Assembly (NCBI RefSeq): GCF_016862795.1
Contig: NZ_BONQ01000049.1
Location: 1 to 64,000 of the forward strand
DNA from: Dactylosporangium siamense
Lineage (GTDB): Bacteria; Actinomycetota; Actinomycetes; Mycobacteriales; Micromonosporaceae
DNA length: 64,000 bases
Direction of reading: 5' to 3'
Position 1 is the first letter of the stretch, and every line of letters begins with the position of its first letter. The translations under genes and the position numbers were made by a program. Shown in pieces: positions 56,420 through 64,000 of the stretch. The notes beneath the pieces are model-generated. The model searched no databases, had not been told where the DNA came from, and saw only the letters and a program-made list of their open reading frames with translations.

Positions 56420-59400
56420 CGAACCGACCCGTACAGGCCGGTGTTGATGGCCGCCATGCTCTGCCGCACCGAGTTGCTGCTGTAGTCGCCGTCCCAGTAG
56501 TTCGTGTGGTTCAGCGTCGGGTCGAAGTCCAGCCCGAACTGCTTCGCACCGAACACCCAGTCGGTCGGGCTGACGCCGAAGGGACCGTTCGGGACCGCGC
56601 GGATCAGGTCGAAGCCGTAGGTGCACGCCCACACGTGACCGTAGGCCGGGCCGTGCAGGTCCTCCGCGTAGTTCACGCCGACGCCGGGGCTTGCGACGAG
56701 CACGATGTCGTCGGCGTCGACGCCCGCGGTCTCACGCGCCGCGTAGCCGATGACGACCGTGCCGTAGCTGTGACCGATGAGGGTGGAGTGCAGGGCACCC
56801 TGGTGGGTCGCCCTCAGTCCCGCCTGGAAGCGGCGCAGGTCCGGGGCCCCGGCGACCGCCCACTGCTCTTGCGCGGCACCCGGGAGGATGCTCTGCGGGG
56901 CGTCGTAGCCGAGCCAGCTGATCGACGACGTCCGCTTGCCCGGAGCGATCGCCAGCGCGTCCGCGACCATCTTGTCGGAGCGCTCGATGTCACCCTTGAA
57001 GCCGCCGCCGAACGCCGCGTAGGTGCCGGGGACGTAGGTGACGACGTTCTCGGCGGTGTCGGGGTTGTTGATCGCGACCACCGCTCGCCCGTTGCCGCGC
57101 GTCACCGAGAACGACACCAGGTAGGCGGGGACGGTGTGGTCGGCGAGGCGCTGCTTGACGGCGTCGATGCCGTCGATCTGCTTGAGGACCGCCTCGGAGT
57201 CGCCTGCCAGCCGCAGCTGCTCCGCCTCTGCCTTGTTCACGGCGTCGCTGACGCTGGTCGCCTGCGGGAACAGCTCCATCAGCCGGTTCTGCTCGCGCAT
57301 CTGCTGGATGTGCTGGTAGTCGGCGTCGAGCTGGGCGGCGCGGGCGACGAGCCGGGTCCGCTCCCGGTCCATGACGATCTGGTTGGCGGCGTCACGGATG
57401 ACGACGGGGATGCCGTCGAGCTCGCCGATGCGCTCCGGGTAGGTGAAGGGCAGGGGGCTCTGCTGGATCGTGTTCAGGCCCTGCCACCACAACGAGACGT
57501 CGGAGGCGCTGGTGCCGTAGGCGGGGATGTCCGCCGGGTCGACGGTCCGCGGCGGAATGACGGGGTTGAGGCCGCCGCGCCAGTAGCCGTGGGTGTCGAG
57601 CCACTCGGCGCCGGTGGCGAGCGACCAGGCCGGCGAGGAGTAGATCGGTGTGCCGCAGTCGAGGACGCTGAAGCAGCGGTTCTGGGCGTTGTTGTTGGCG
57701 GACGCGACGAACTCGTGTGTCGGGTCGAGACGGTCGCCCTTGACGGTCCAGTTGCAGTACCAGACCGGCGCCTTGAGCACCGACTTGATCTGCCAGTAGG
57801 GCGAGTTCGGCTCGTCGCTGGGGCCGAGGTTGTCGTAGATCACCCGGGCCGACGTGTCGTAGGTGCTGCCGCAGACGGTGCCGGCGGCGGTACCGATGCC
57901 GACCGCCACACCAGTGGTGGCGTCAGTGACGACGAACCCGCCGCCGCCGTAGCGGCCCGGCATGGTCACGGTGCGGTCGTAGCGGTTGGACCACACGTTG
58001 AAGCCCCAGAAGCCGTCACCGTACGTGTAAGGATCGAGGGTCACCACGGCCGGGCCGAAGTCGATCTTCCCGATGTAGGACTTCGGCCAGTCCCAGGTCC
58101 GGCCGCCGGTCGGATACACGTCGTAGGTGGTCAGGACCGCCCAGAAGTCGTGGCCGGCGAGGGCGGCGGGGACCGTGGCCCGGCACATCCAGCCGGCGGC
58201 GCACGAGGCCACCACGGTGTGGCTCGTGTAGTCCTCGATTTCCAGGTAGTACGGCGACGACACCAGGTCGCCGGCGCCCTCCACTATGGCGGTGATGTCG
58301 ACCGACTGCGCCGCGCCGGCGTCGGCGTACGAGAGGAAATGCGTGACGGTGAGCGGCTTGGTGGGGGAGAACGCCGTGAAGGTGCCGTCCTGCGGGAGGC
58401 TGGCGGCGCGGACCGAGCCGTCGGCGCGGACGACCCGGGCGACGAACGTGTGCGTGCCCTGCGCCTTGTAGCTCACCTGCGGCGTGCAGCTGCCGGTGGC
58501 GGCGACGGAGGCGACGGTGCAGCTGCCGACCAGCCGGTCACCCGCGGTCTGGTCGATGACCTGCAGGGTCTCGCCGGTGCCCAGGGTCGCGTAGGCGCTG
58601 ACCATCTGCGTGCTCAGTTTCGGGCGGACCATCACCCGGCGCGACACCGACACCTGGTACTGCGTCGTGCCGACGCGCCCCGCGGCATCGGTGGCCGTGA
58701 CGGTCACGCCCGGGTAGTACGCGGTGTCCTCGCTCGAAGGCTCCGCGATCATGCCCTCGACGACCCCGGTGGAGGCGTTGAGCGTGAGGCCGGCCGGCAG
58801 CCCGGTCGCCGCCCAGCGGTAGCCGCCGGCGCCGCCGGTGGCGGTCAGGGCAACGCTGCTCGGCTCGGAGCCGGTCACGGAGATGGTGCCCCAGACGTTG
58901 TCGATGACGACCGGGGTGGTGACGGTCCACGCGACGGTGACGCTGCCGGTCCGCTTCGCGGCGTCGGTCGCGGTGATCTTCGCGGACGTCGAAGCCGCCT
59001 TGGTCGGCTTGCCGCTGACCACCCCGGTGGTGGCGTTGATCGACAGGCCGGTGGGCAGGCCGGTCGCGGTCCACGTGTAGGGGGCGGCGCCGCTGGTCGC
59101 GGTGAACGCGACGGAGCTCTGCACGCCGACGGTGCCGGCCTGCGCGCCGGGGTCGGCGACGATCGGGGCCGCGCCGACGGTCCAGCCGAATGTGGCGCTG
59201 CCGGTGCGGCCGCCGGCGTCGGTCGCGGTGACCGTGACGGTGACGGTCCCGGCGGTGGTCGGCGTGCCCGTGACGGCGCCTGTCGTGGCGTTGATCGCGA
59301 GACCGGCCGGCAGGCCGGCCGCCGTCCACAGGTAGGGCTTGACGCCACCGGCGCCGGCGGCGGTCAGCGACGCGGCGACGCCGACGGTGCCGGCCTGGGC

Positions 59401-61560
59401 ACCCGGGTTGGTGACCGTGACGGGCGCGGCGACGGTCCAGGTGAAGGTGGCGCTGCCGGTGAGCCCAGCGGCGTCGGTCGCGGTGACCTTGACGGTCGAG
59501 GTCGCCGCGGTCGTCGGCGTGCCGGTGATCGCGCCGTTGGCGATGGACAGGCCGGCCGGCAGGCCGGTCGCGGTCCAGGTGTAGGGCAGGGTGCCGCCGG
59601 TGCCGGACAGGGTCAGCTGGGTGGCCACGCCGGTGGTGCCGGCCCGCGTGCCGGGGTTGGCGACGGCGAGCCCGACGGTCAGCGTGAAGGTGACGCGGCC
59701 GGTGCGCCCGGCCGCGTCGGTCGCGGCGAGCGTGACGGAGGCGACGCCGGTCGCGGTGGGCGTGCCGGTGATCGCGCCGGTGCTGCCGTCGACGGTCAGC
59801 CCCGCGGGCAGGCCGGTCGCCGACCAGGTGTAGGGCGTGACCCCGCCGGCCGCGGAGGCGGTGACGGAGGTGGCGACGCCGATGGTGGTGGTGCGGTCGC
59901 CGGGGCTGGTCACGGTGGGCGCGACGCCGGCGGCGACGGTGAAGGTGGTGCCGGCGGTGCGCCGGCCGGCGTCGGTGACCGTGATGGTCACCGTCGAGGT
60001 GGCGGTGGCGGTCGGGGTGCCGGAGATCAGGCCGGTCGCCGCGGCGATGGTGAGCCCGGCGGGCAGCCCTGTCGCGGTGAACGTGTAGGCGCCGGCGCCA
60101 CCCGCAGCGCTGAGCTGGAGGGTGTACGCGGTGCCGACGGTCGCGGTCCGCGGGCCTGGGTTGGCCAGGGTCACCGCGGTCGCGGTGGTCCACGCCACGG
60201 AGGCGGTGCCGGTGCGGCCCGCCGCGTCGGTGGCGGTGACGGTCGCGGTGACGGTGCCGGCGGCGGTCGGGGTGCCGGACACGAGGCCCGTCGTGGCGTT
60301 GATGGTGAGGCCGGCGGGCAGGCCGGTCGCGGCCCAGGTGTAGGACGCGGTGCCGCCGGTCGCGGCGACGGTCAGCGACGTGGCGGCGCCGACGGTGGCG
60401 GCCTGCGCGCCCGGGTTGGTGACGGCGACGGGCGTGCCGGCGGCCGCGGAGAAGGTGACGGTGCCGGTCCGCCCGGCGGCGTCGGTGGCGGTCACCACGG
60501 GCGCGTAGGCGCCGGCGGTGGTGGGGGTGCCGGACACCACGCCGGTCGACGCGGCGATGGTCACGCCGGCGGGCAGGCCGGTCGCGGCCCACGTGTACGG
60601 GGCGGTGCCGCCGGAAGCGGTCACGGTCAGCGACGCCGCGGTCCCGACGGTGAGGGTCCGGTTGCCGGGGTTGGCCACGACGGGTGCCGGGCCGCTGCTC
60701 CACGTGAACGACGCGGTGGCGGTGCGGGCGGCGGCGTCGGTGACGGTGACGGTCGAGGTCGACGAGCCGGCGGCGGTCGGGCTGCCGGACACCACGCCCG
60801 TCGTGGCGTTCATGGTCAGGCCGGCGGGGAGACCGGTCGCGGCCCACGTGTACGGGGCGGTGCCACCCGTGGCGGCGACCGTCAGCGACGCCGGGATGCC
60901 GATGGTGATGGTCCGGTTGCCGGGGTTGGTGACGGCCGGCGGTGTGGTCACGGTCCAGGCGACCGTGGCGGTGCCGGTCCGGCCGGCCGAGTCGGTCACC
61001 TTGACCGTGCTCGTGGCGGTGCCGGCCGCCGTCGGCTTGCCGGTCACCAGGCCGGTGCTCGCGGCGATGGCGAGCCCGGCGGGCAGGCCGGTCGCCGACC
61101 AGGTGAACGGGCTGGTGCCGCCGGTGCGCGCCATCGCCAGGTTGACCGCGACGCCGACGGTGGCGGCCTGCGGGCCGGGGTTGGAGACGCCGATCACGAC
61201 GGTCCACGTGAAGGACACGTTGGTCGTCGCCTTGGCCGCGTCCGTCACGGTGATCTTGGTGGTGGTCGCGCCGACCGTGGTCGGGGTGCCGGACACCGCT
61301 CCCGTCGTCGCGTTGATCGTCAGCCCGGCGGGCAGGCCCGTGGCGGTCCACGTGAAGGGGCTGGTCCCGCCCGTACGGGCGACGCTCAGGCTGACCGCTG
61401 TGCCTGCCGCACTCGTCTGGTTGCCCGGGCCGGTGAGGGCCGGTGGGGTCGCCGCCGCCAGGGCGGTGCCGGTCACCCCGCCCGCGACGACGGTGAGCGC
61501 GACGACGATGAAGGCGTACCAGAGCCGGCGGGACCGGCTTGGACGCAGGGATGTTGGCAC
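56416..61560 (-). CDS. giant surface protein: 11 Ig-like (He_PIG) repeats and a C-terminal alpha/beta-hydrolase (DUF1023)
   Basis: 1714 residues. Signal peptide (1-36), then 11 tandem repeats of 82-90 residues (about 37-970), each with PG..xTVG, GGTxPYTWxATGLPAGL, ATGxVSGTPT and TATDAAGRTG, the He_PIG putative-Ig unit. A middle region (about 970-1400) has four or more cysteines and beta-rich stretches and no recognised domain. Residues 1400-1480 are a charged helical segment (RERTRLVARAAQLDADYQHIQQ). The last 230 are a DUF1023-type alpha/beta-hydrolase with nucleophile Ser1598 (GHSYG) and likely catalytic His1685 (TLNHTNYW). GTG start with GAAGG 9 bases before it. A stalk displaying an esterase/lipase is a fair reading; the substrate is unknown. 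Confidence 0.88.
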   Translation of the reverse strand: MPTSLRPSRSRRLWYAFIVVALTVVAGGVTGTALAAATPPALTGPGNQTSAAGTAVSLSVARTGGTSPFTWTATGLPAGLTINATTGAVSGTPTTVGATTTKITVTDAAKATTNVSFTWTVVIGVSNPGPQAATVGVAVNLAMARTGGTSPFTWSATGLPAGLAIAASTGLVTGKPTAAGTATSTVKVTDSAGRTGTATVAWTVTTPPAVTNPGNRTITIGIPASLTVAATGGTAPYTWAATGLPAGLTMNATTGVVSGSPTAAGSSTSTVTVTDAAARTATASFTWSSGPAPVVANPGNRTLTVGTAASLTVTASGGTAPYTWAATGLPAGVTIAASTGVVSGTPTTAGAYAPVVTATDAAGRTGTVTFSAAAGTPVAVTNPGAQAATVGAATSLTVAATGGTASYTWAATGLPAGLTINATTGLVSGTPTAAGTVTATVTATDAAGRTGTASVAWTTATAVTLANPGPRTATVGTAYTLQLSAAGGAGAYTFTATGLPAGLTIAAATGLISGTPTATATSTVTITVTDAGRRTAGTTFTVAAGVAPTVTSPGDRTTTIGVATSVTASAAGGVTPYTWSATGLPAGLTVDGSTGAITGTPTATGVASVTLAATDAAGRTGRVTFTLTVGLAVANPGTRAGTTGVATQLTLSGTGGTLPYTWTATGLPAGLSIANGAITGTPTTAATSTVKVTATDAAGLTGSATFTWTVAAPVTVTNPGAQAGTVGVAASLTAAGAGGVKPYLWTAAGLPAGLAINATTGAVTGTPTTAGTVTVTVTATDAGGRTGSATFGWTVGAAPIVADPGAQAGTVGVQSSVAFTATSGAAPYTWTATGLPTGLSINATTGVVSGKPTKAASTSAKITATDAAKRTGSVTVAWTVTTPVVIDNVWGTISVTGSEPSSVALTATGGAGGYRWAATGLPAGLTLNASTGVVEGMIAEPSSEDTAYYPGVTVTATDAAGRVGTTQYQVSVSRRVMVRPKLSTQMVSAYATLGTGETLQVIDQTAGDRLVGSCTVASVAATGSCTPQVSYKAQGTHTFVARVVRADGSVRAASLPQDGTFTAFSPTKPLTVTHFLSYADAGAAQSVDITAIVEGAGDLVSSPYYLEIEDYTSHTVVASCAAGWMCRATVPAALAGHDFWAVLTTYDVYPTGGRTWDWPKSYIGKIDFGPAVVTLDPYTYGDGFWGFNVWSNRYDRTVTMPGRYGGGGFVVTDATTGVAVGIGTAAGTVCGSTYDTSARVIYDNLGPSDEPNSPYWQIKSVLKAPVWYCNWTVKGDRLDPTHEFVASANNNAQNRCFSVLDCGTPIYSSPAWSLATGAEWLDTHGYWRGGLNPVIPPRTVDPADIPAYGTSASDVSLWWQGLNTIQQSPLPFTYPERIGELDGIPVVIRDAANQIVMDRERTRLVARAAQLDADYQHIQQMREQNRLMELFPQATSVSDAVNKAEAEQLRLAGDSEAVLKQIDGIDAVKQRLADHTVPAYLVSFSVTRGNGRAVVAINNPDTAENVVTYVPGTYAAFGGGFKGDIERSDKMVADALAIAPGKRTSSISWLGYDAPQSILPGAAQEQWAVAGAPDLRRFQAGLRATHQGALHSTLIGHSYGTVVIGYAARETAGVDADDIVLVASPGVGVNYAEDLHGPAYGHVWACTYGFDLIRAVPNGPFGVSPTDWVFGAKQFGLDFDPTLNHTNYWDGDYSSNSVRQSMAAINTGLYGSVR

Positions 61561-61778
61561 AGACGGTGACCTTCGCTTCGGTGGGCGGGAGCGGCAAAGC
61601 GTAGGAAACCGGCACCCTTCAAGGTCAACACTGGGATCGCCGGTGGCGTCACCGGTGTGCCGCGGTGTGCCCGGACGCCCGTTGTCACGGGGTGTGATCT
61701 GACCGGCCGGTGGACACCCGTCGGTGGACGCCCGCTACCGCACCCGCAGGAACGACTCACGGCACTAGGGTGGGGCGC

Positions 61779-62573
61779 ATGGCGGGGGAGCGGGTTCGGG
61801 CGCGGGTGTTCGGTGAGGTGGCCGACGACTACGAGCGGTTCCGGCCCGACTATCCGCCGGCGTTGATCGATGACGTCCTGGCGTATGCGGGGCTCGACGG
61901 TGCCGCGGCGCTGGAGGTCGGGGCGGGCACCGGCAAGGCCACCGTGGCGTTCGCGGAGCGGGGCGTCGCCGTCACGGCGCTCGAGCCGGACGAGGCGATG
62001 GCCCGGGTGCTGGCCCGGCGGGTGGCCGGCCACCCGGAGGTGACCGTGGAGGTCGGCGCGTTCGAGGACTTCGTGCCGCCGCAGCCCTTCGGCCTGCTGC
62101 TGAGCGCGCAGGCGTGGCACTGGACCGACCCGGCCGTGCGGTGGCAGCGAGCCGCCGCGGCCCTCGCGCCGGGCGGGACCCTGGCCCTGTTCTGGAACGG
62201 TGGCCGGCCGGCCGACCCGGACGTGCGGGCCGCGATCGTGGCGGCGCACCACACCCACGCGCCCGACATCGACACCGCGGTCGAGATCGACCCCGAACCG
62301 ACGCTGGAGGCCGAGCTCGCGACGTCGTGGCCGGGCACGGACCTGCGGACGCTGCCGCAGTTCGGTGCGCTGTCCGAGCGGCTGTACCAACGGGAGCGCA
62401 CACTGTCCACAGCGGACTACGTGGCCTACCACTCGACCAAGTCGGCCTGCCGGATGCTCGGCGAGCAGACCCGCGCGAACCTGTTCCAGGCGATCCTCGA
62501 CACGGCCGGGGAGCACGTCACGCTCACGGTGGAGACGGTGCTGTATCTGGCCCGCCGGCAGCATTCGGGCTGA
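61779..62573 (+). CDS. class I SAM-dependent methyltransferase (Methyltransf_11 type)
   Basis: 264 residues: FGEVADDYERFRPDYPP (typical N-terminus), motif I ALEVGAGTGKATVAF, motif II AVTALEPD, LLLSAQAWHWTDP, and LAPGGTLALFWNG. Small-molecule methyltransferase of unknown substrate. Leaderless: TAGGGT (61766-61771) ends 7 bases before ATG 61779 and no ribosome site is visible. Confidence 0.87.
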   Translation: MAGERVRARVFGEVADDYERFRPDYPPALIDDVLAYAGLDGAAALEVGAGTGKATVAFAERGVAVTALEPDEAMARVLARRVAGHPEVTVEVGAFEDFVPPQPFGLLLSAQAWHWTDPAVRWQRAAAALAPGGTLALFWNGGRPADPDVRAAIVAAHHTHAPDIDTAVEIDPEPTLEAELATSWPGTDLRTLPQFGALSERLYQRERTLSTADYVAYHSTKSACRMLGEQTRANLFQAILDTAGEHVTLTVETVLYLARRQHSG

Positions 62574-62627
62574 AACAGCGCCGTCGGCGGGGCGACGCGG
62601 AGCGCATCGAAGGGTCACACTGGCGTC

Positions 62628-64000
62628 GTGCAGATCGTTGAGCACAGCGTCATCGGCACCCGCTCGGCCGTGCTGCGGCTGCGCCGGCCGGGTCATGGAC
62701 TGCAGTTCGTCGTGTTCCCCATGTTCCACGTGGCCAGCCCGGAGTTCTACGCCGCGGTGAGCGAGCGGCTCCGCCGCTGTGACCTGCTCGTGGTCGAGGG
62801 TGTCAGCGGCCGTTCGGTGCTCAGCTGGGCCCTCACGGCCACCTACCGGTTCATGCCGGCCAACCAGCGGTCCGGTCTGGTGGAGGACGGCATCCCGTAC
62901 ACCGAGCTGGGCGTACCGGTGATCAATCCGGACGTGACCGCGGGCGAGTTCGGCCAGGACTGGCGGCGGCTGCCGTTGCGGACCCGGCTGCTCGTGTGGC
63001 TGGTCATGCCGGTGGTGGCGGTGCTGCAGTTCTTCGGTGGCCGCCGGAGGTTGCTCGGCCGCGAGATCGAGCTGGACGACCTGTCGGCCGACGCCGCCGA
63101 CCACGAGCTGACCGAAGAGCTCGACGGCGTGTTCGGCGGCACCCGCGACGAGCGCCTGCTGGCCGCGCTGTCGGAGATCCATCGGGAGCGTTCGGCCGAG
63201 CGGATCGACGTGGCGGTCGTGTACGGCGCGGCCCACACGGCGGCGATCGTCCACGGCCTGCTCCGGCGGCATGGGTACCGCCCCCGCTCCTCCGAGTGGC
63301 TCACGGTCGTGGCGCCCACCGAGCCGGCGCCGATGCACGCACCGAAGCCGACGCCGGTGCACGCACCGAAGCCGACGACGGTGCACGTGCCGAAGCCTCG
63401 AACGGAACCGGAGCCGCAAGCGGAACCGGACAGAGCGCCGGCGCGCCCCGAGGCGACCGATGCCCGCTCGGAGCTCGTGCAGGTCGCCCTGGCGCGCCGG
63501 ATGGCGGTCGCCGAGCCGGCCGCCTACCGGCCGAAGCTGGCCCATGCGCTCGACGTCCTGGCGCTCCGGCTGGGCGACCTGGGCCACCGCGAGGAGGCCC
63601 TGAGCGCCGCAGACGAGGCCGTGGACATCTTCGAGGAGCTGGACGAGCTGCACCCCGGCACGTACCGCACCGCGCTGGGGATCGCGACCAGCAACTTCGC
63701 GCTGCAACTGGACCGGATCGGCCGCCGCGAGGACGCCCTGGCCGTCGACGAGCAGGCGGTCGAGCTGCTGCGCTCGGCGGACCGCAACGACCCCGGCCGG
63801 CGCGCCGACGGACTTGGCCACGCGCTGACCAACCTGGCCGTCAGCCTGGCCCACTTCGACCGGGACGACGAGGCCCTCGCCGTCGCCCGGGAGGCGGTCG
63901 AGCTGCACCAGGCGGCCGGTCACCGGCCGGCCGCCTACAGCCGGGCGCTGGTCATCCTCGCCGAGCGGCTGTCCGACGTCGGCGCGTCCGACGAGGCGCT
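62628..64000 (+). CDS. TraB/GumN-like domain fused to TPR repeats, 3' partial
   Basis: The frame is open from GTG 62628 to the end of the window (at least 457 residues). Residues about 1-230 resemble a TraB/GumN/PrgY domain: RCDLLVVEGVSGRS near the start and DVAVVYGAAHTAAIVHGLLRRHGY near the end, the paired motifs of that family, here with a hydrophobic stretch (about 125-140). A Pro/Lys/Glu linker follows, with an 8-residue unit (PxHAPKPT type) three times over. TPR-type helices (RRIGRREDALAVDEQAVELLR) fill the rest. CACACT ends 6 bases before the GTG, so the mRNA may be leaderless. Confidence 0.72.
   Translation, partial: MQIVEHSVIGTRSAVLRLRRPGHGLQFVVFPMFHVASPEFYAAVSERLRRCDLLVVEGVSGRSVLSWALTATYRFMPANQRSGLVEDGIPYTELGVPVINPDVTAGEFGQDWRRLPLRTRLLVWLVMPVVAVLQFFGGRRRLLGREIELDDLSADAADHELTEELDGVFGGTRDERLLAALSEIHRERSAERIDVAVVYGAAHTAAIVHGLLRRHGYRPRSSEWLTVVAPTEPAPMHAPKPTPVHAPKPTTVHVPKPRTEPEPQAEPDRAPARPEATDARSELVQVALARRMAVAEPAAYRPKLAHALDVLALRLGDLGHREEALSAADEAVDIFEELDELHPGTYRTALGIATSNFALQLDRIGRREDALAVDEQAVELLRSADRNDPGRRADGLGHALTNLAVSLAHFDRDDEALAVAREAVELHQAAGHRPAAYSRALVILAERLSDVGASDEA
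63333..63400 (+). repeat. 24-bp coding tandem repeat in the TraB-TPR linker
   Basis: Three copies of (A/G)TGCACGCACCGAAGCC start at 63333, 63357 and 63381, in frame, encoding (M/V)HAPKPT-type units. A likely site of length variation between strains. Confidence 0.8.

Noticed and set aside
58800-61500. CRISPR-like array suggested by regular repetition every 240-255 bp
   Set aside because: The repeats are in-frame codons of Ig-like domains, with unit length and variation of a protein repeat, not of spacers.
56506-61569. A 1687-codon plus-strand frame opposite the giant surface protein
   Set aside because: Composition is almost only G, R, A, V and D, arising from the antisense of the Ig repeats; no signal peptide or domain.
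63333-63400. Short direct repeats as a possible iteron or origin
   Set aside because: They are in frame, encode a proline/lysine linker, and no AT-rich region or DnaA-type box is nearby.

Overview
The window is chromosomal DNA of a very GC-rich, filamentous-type actinomycete. The evidence is the GC-saturated third codon positions, frequent GTG starts, two large AfsR/SARP-type regulators, a mycothiol-dependent enzyme family, several secreted proteins carrying cellulose-, ricin- or discoidin-type binding modules, several apparently leaderless genes with TANNNT boxes 6-7 bases before the start codon, and one TTA codon. A member of the Micromonosporaceae (Actinoplanes/Dactylosporangium type) would fit, but that placement is inference. 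I see no tRNA, rRNA, prophage, insertion sequence, CRISPR array or polyketide/peptide-synthase cluster.

Region 1 (1-13.2 kb) is mostly signalling: a PAS-GAF protein, a DinB-like protein, an overlapping operon of CPBP membrane protease, histidine kinase and response regulator, a secreted CBM2-metalloprotease divergent from an atypical cytochrome P450, an AfsR-type regulator, and a FIST sensor-GGDEF diguanylate cyclase pair. Region 2 (13.3-19.8 kb) is a carbohydrate locus: a secreted GH28-type enzyme behind a LacI-type operator, divergent from two translationally coupled secreted DUF4832 proteins, closed by a strong bidirectional terminator. Region 3 (19.9-28.1 kb) holds small-molecule enzymes (FkbM methyltransferase, two Asp-nucleophile hydrolases, a maleylpyruvate-isomerase-family protein), a DUF1062 protein, a LysR/MFS pair and a first ECF42 sigma/YCII operon.

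Region 4 (28.2-35.3 kb) is the most interesting. A DesK/NarL-type two-component system, a 66-residue membrane protein, a secreted seven-blade RCC1 protein and an ABC exporter lie together. The same 16-bp palindrome occurs twice, and at two promoters it lies exactly 45 bp before an identical TAGCGT -10 box, in the same orientation. This looks like a self-contained regulon in which the response regulator controls the small membrane protein and the exporter. A 39-bp tandem repeat follows the permease.

Region 5 (35.3-41.3 kb) has an HxlR/quinone-oxidoreductase pair, a second ECF42/YCII operon with a coupled 47-residue protein, and a DHFR-like/hydrolase/DUF998 operon that ends antisense to a Tat-exported amidase. 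Region 6 (41.3-50.3 kb) has GH25 and GH16 secreted hydrolases (the latter with a CebR-type box on its promoter), a VOC protein, a methyltransferase, a STAS protein behind a second AfsR-type regulator, a secreted lectin and a nucleoside hydrolase. Region 7 (50.3-64 kb) has a SigE-type sigma factor with its membrane partner, a scar in which two divergent genes (SDR and HxlR) have lost their 5' halves, a kinase-like phosphotransferase, an Eis-like acetyltransferase behind a MerR-type promoter, an 11-repeat 1714-residue surface protein ending in an alpha/beta-hydrolase coupled to a small membrane protein, a methyltransferase, and a TraB/GumN-like domain fused to TPRs that runs off the window.
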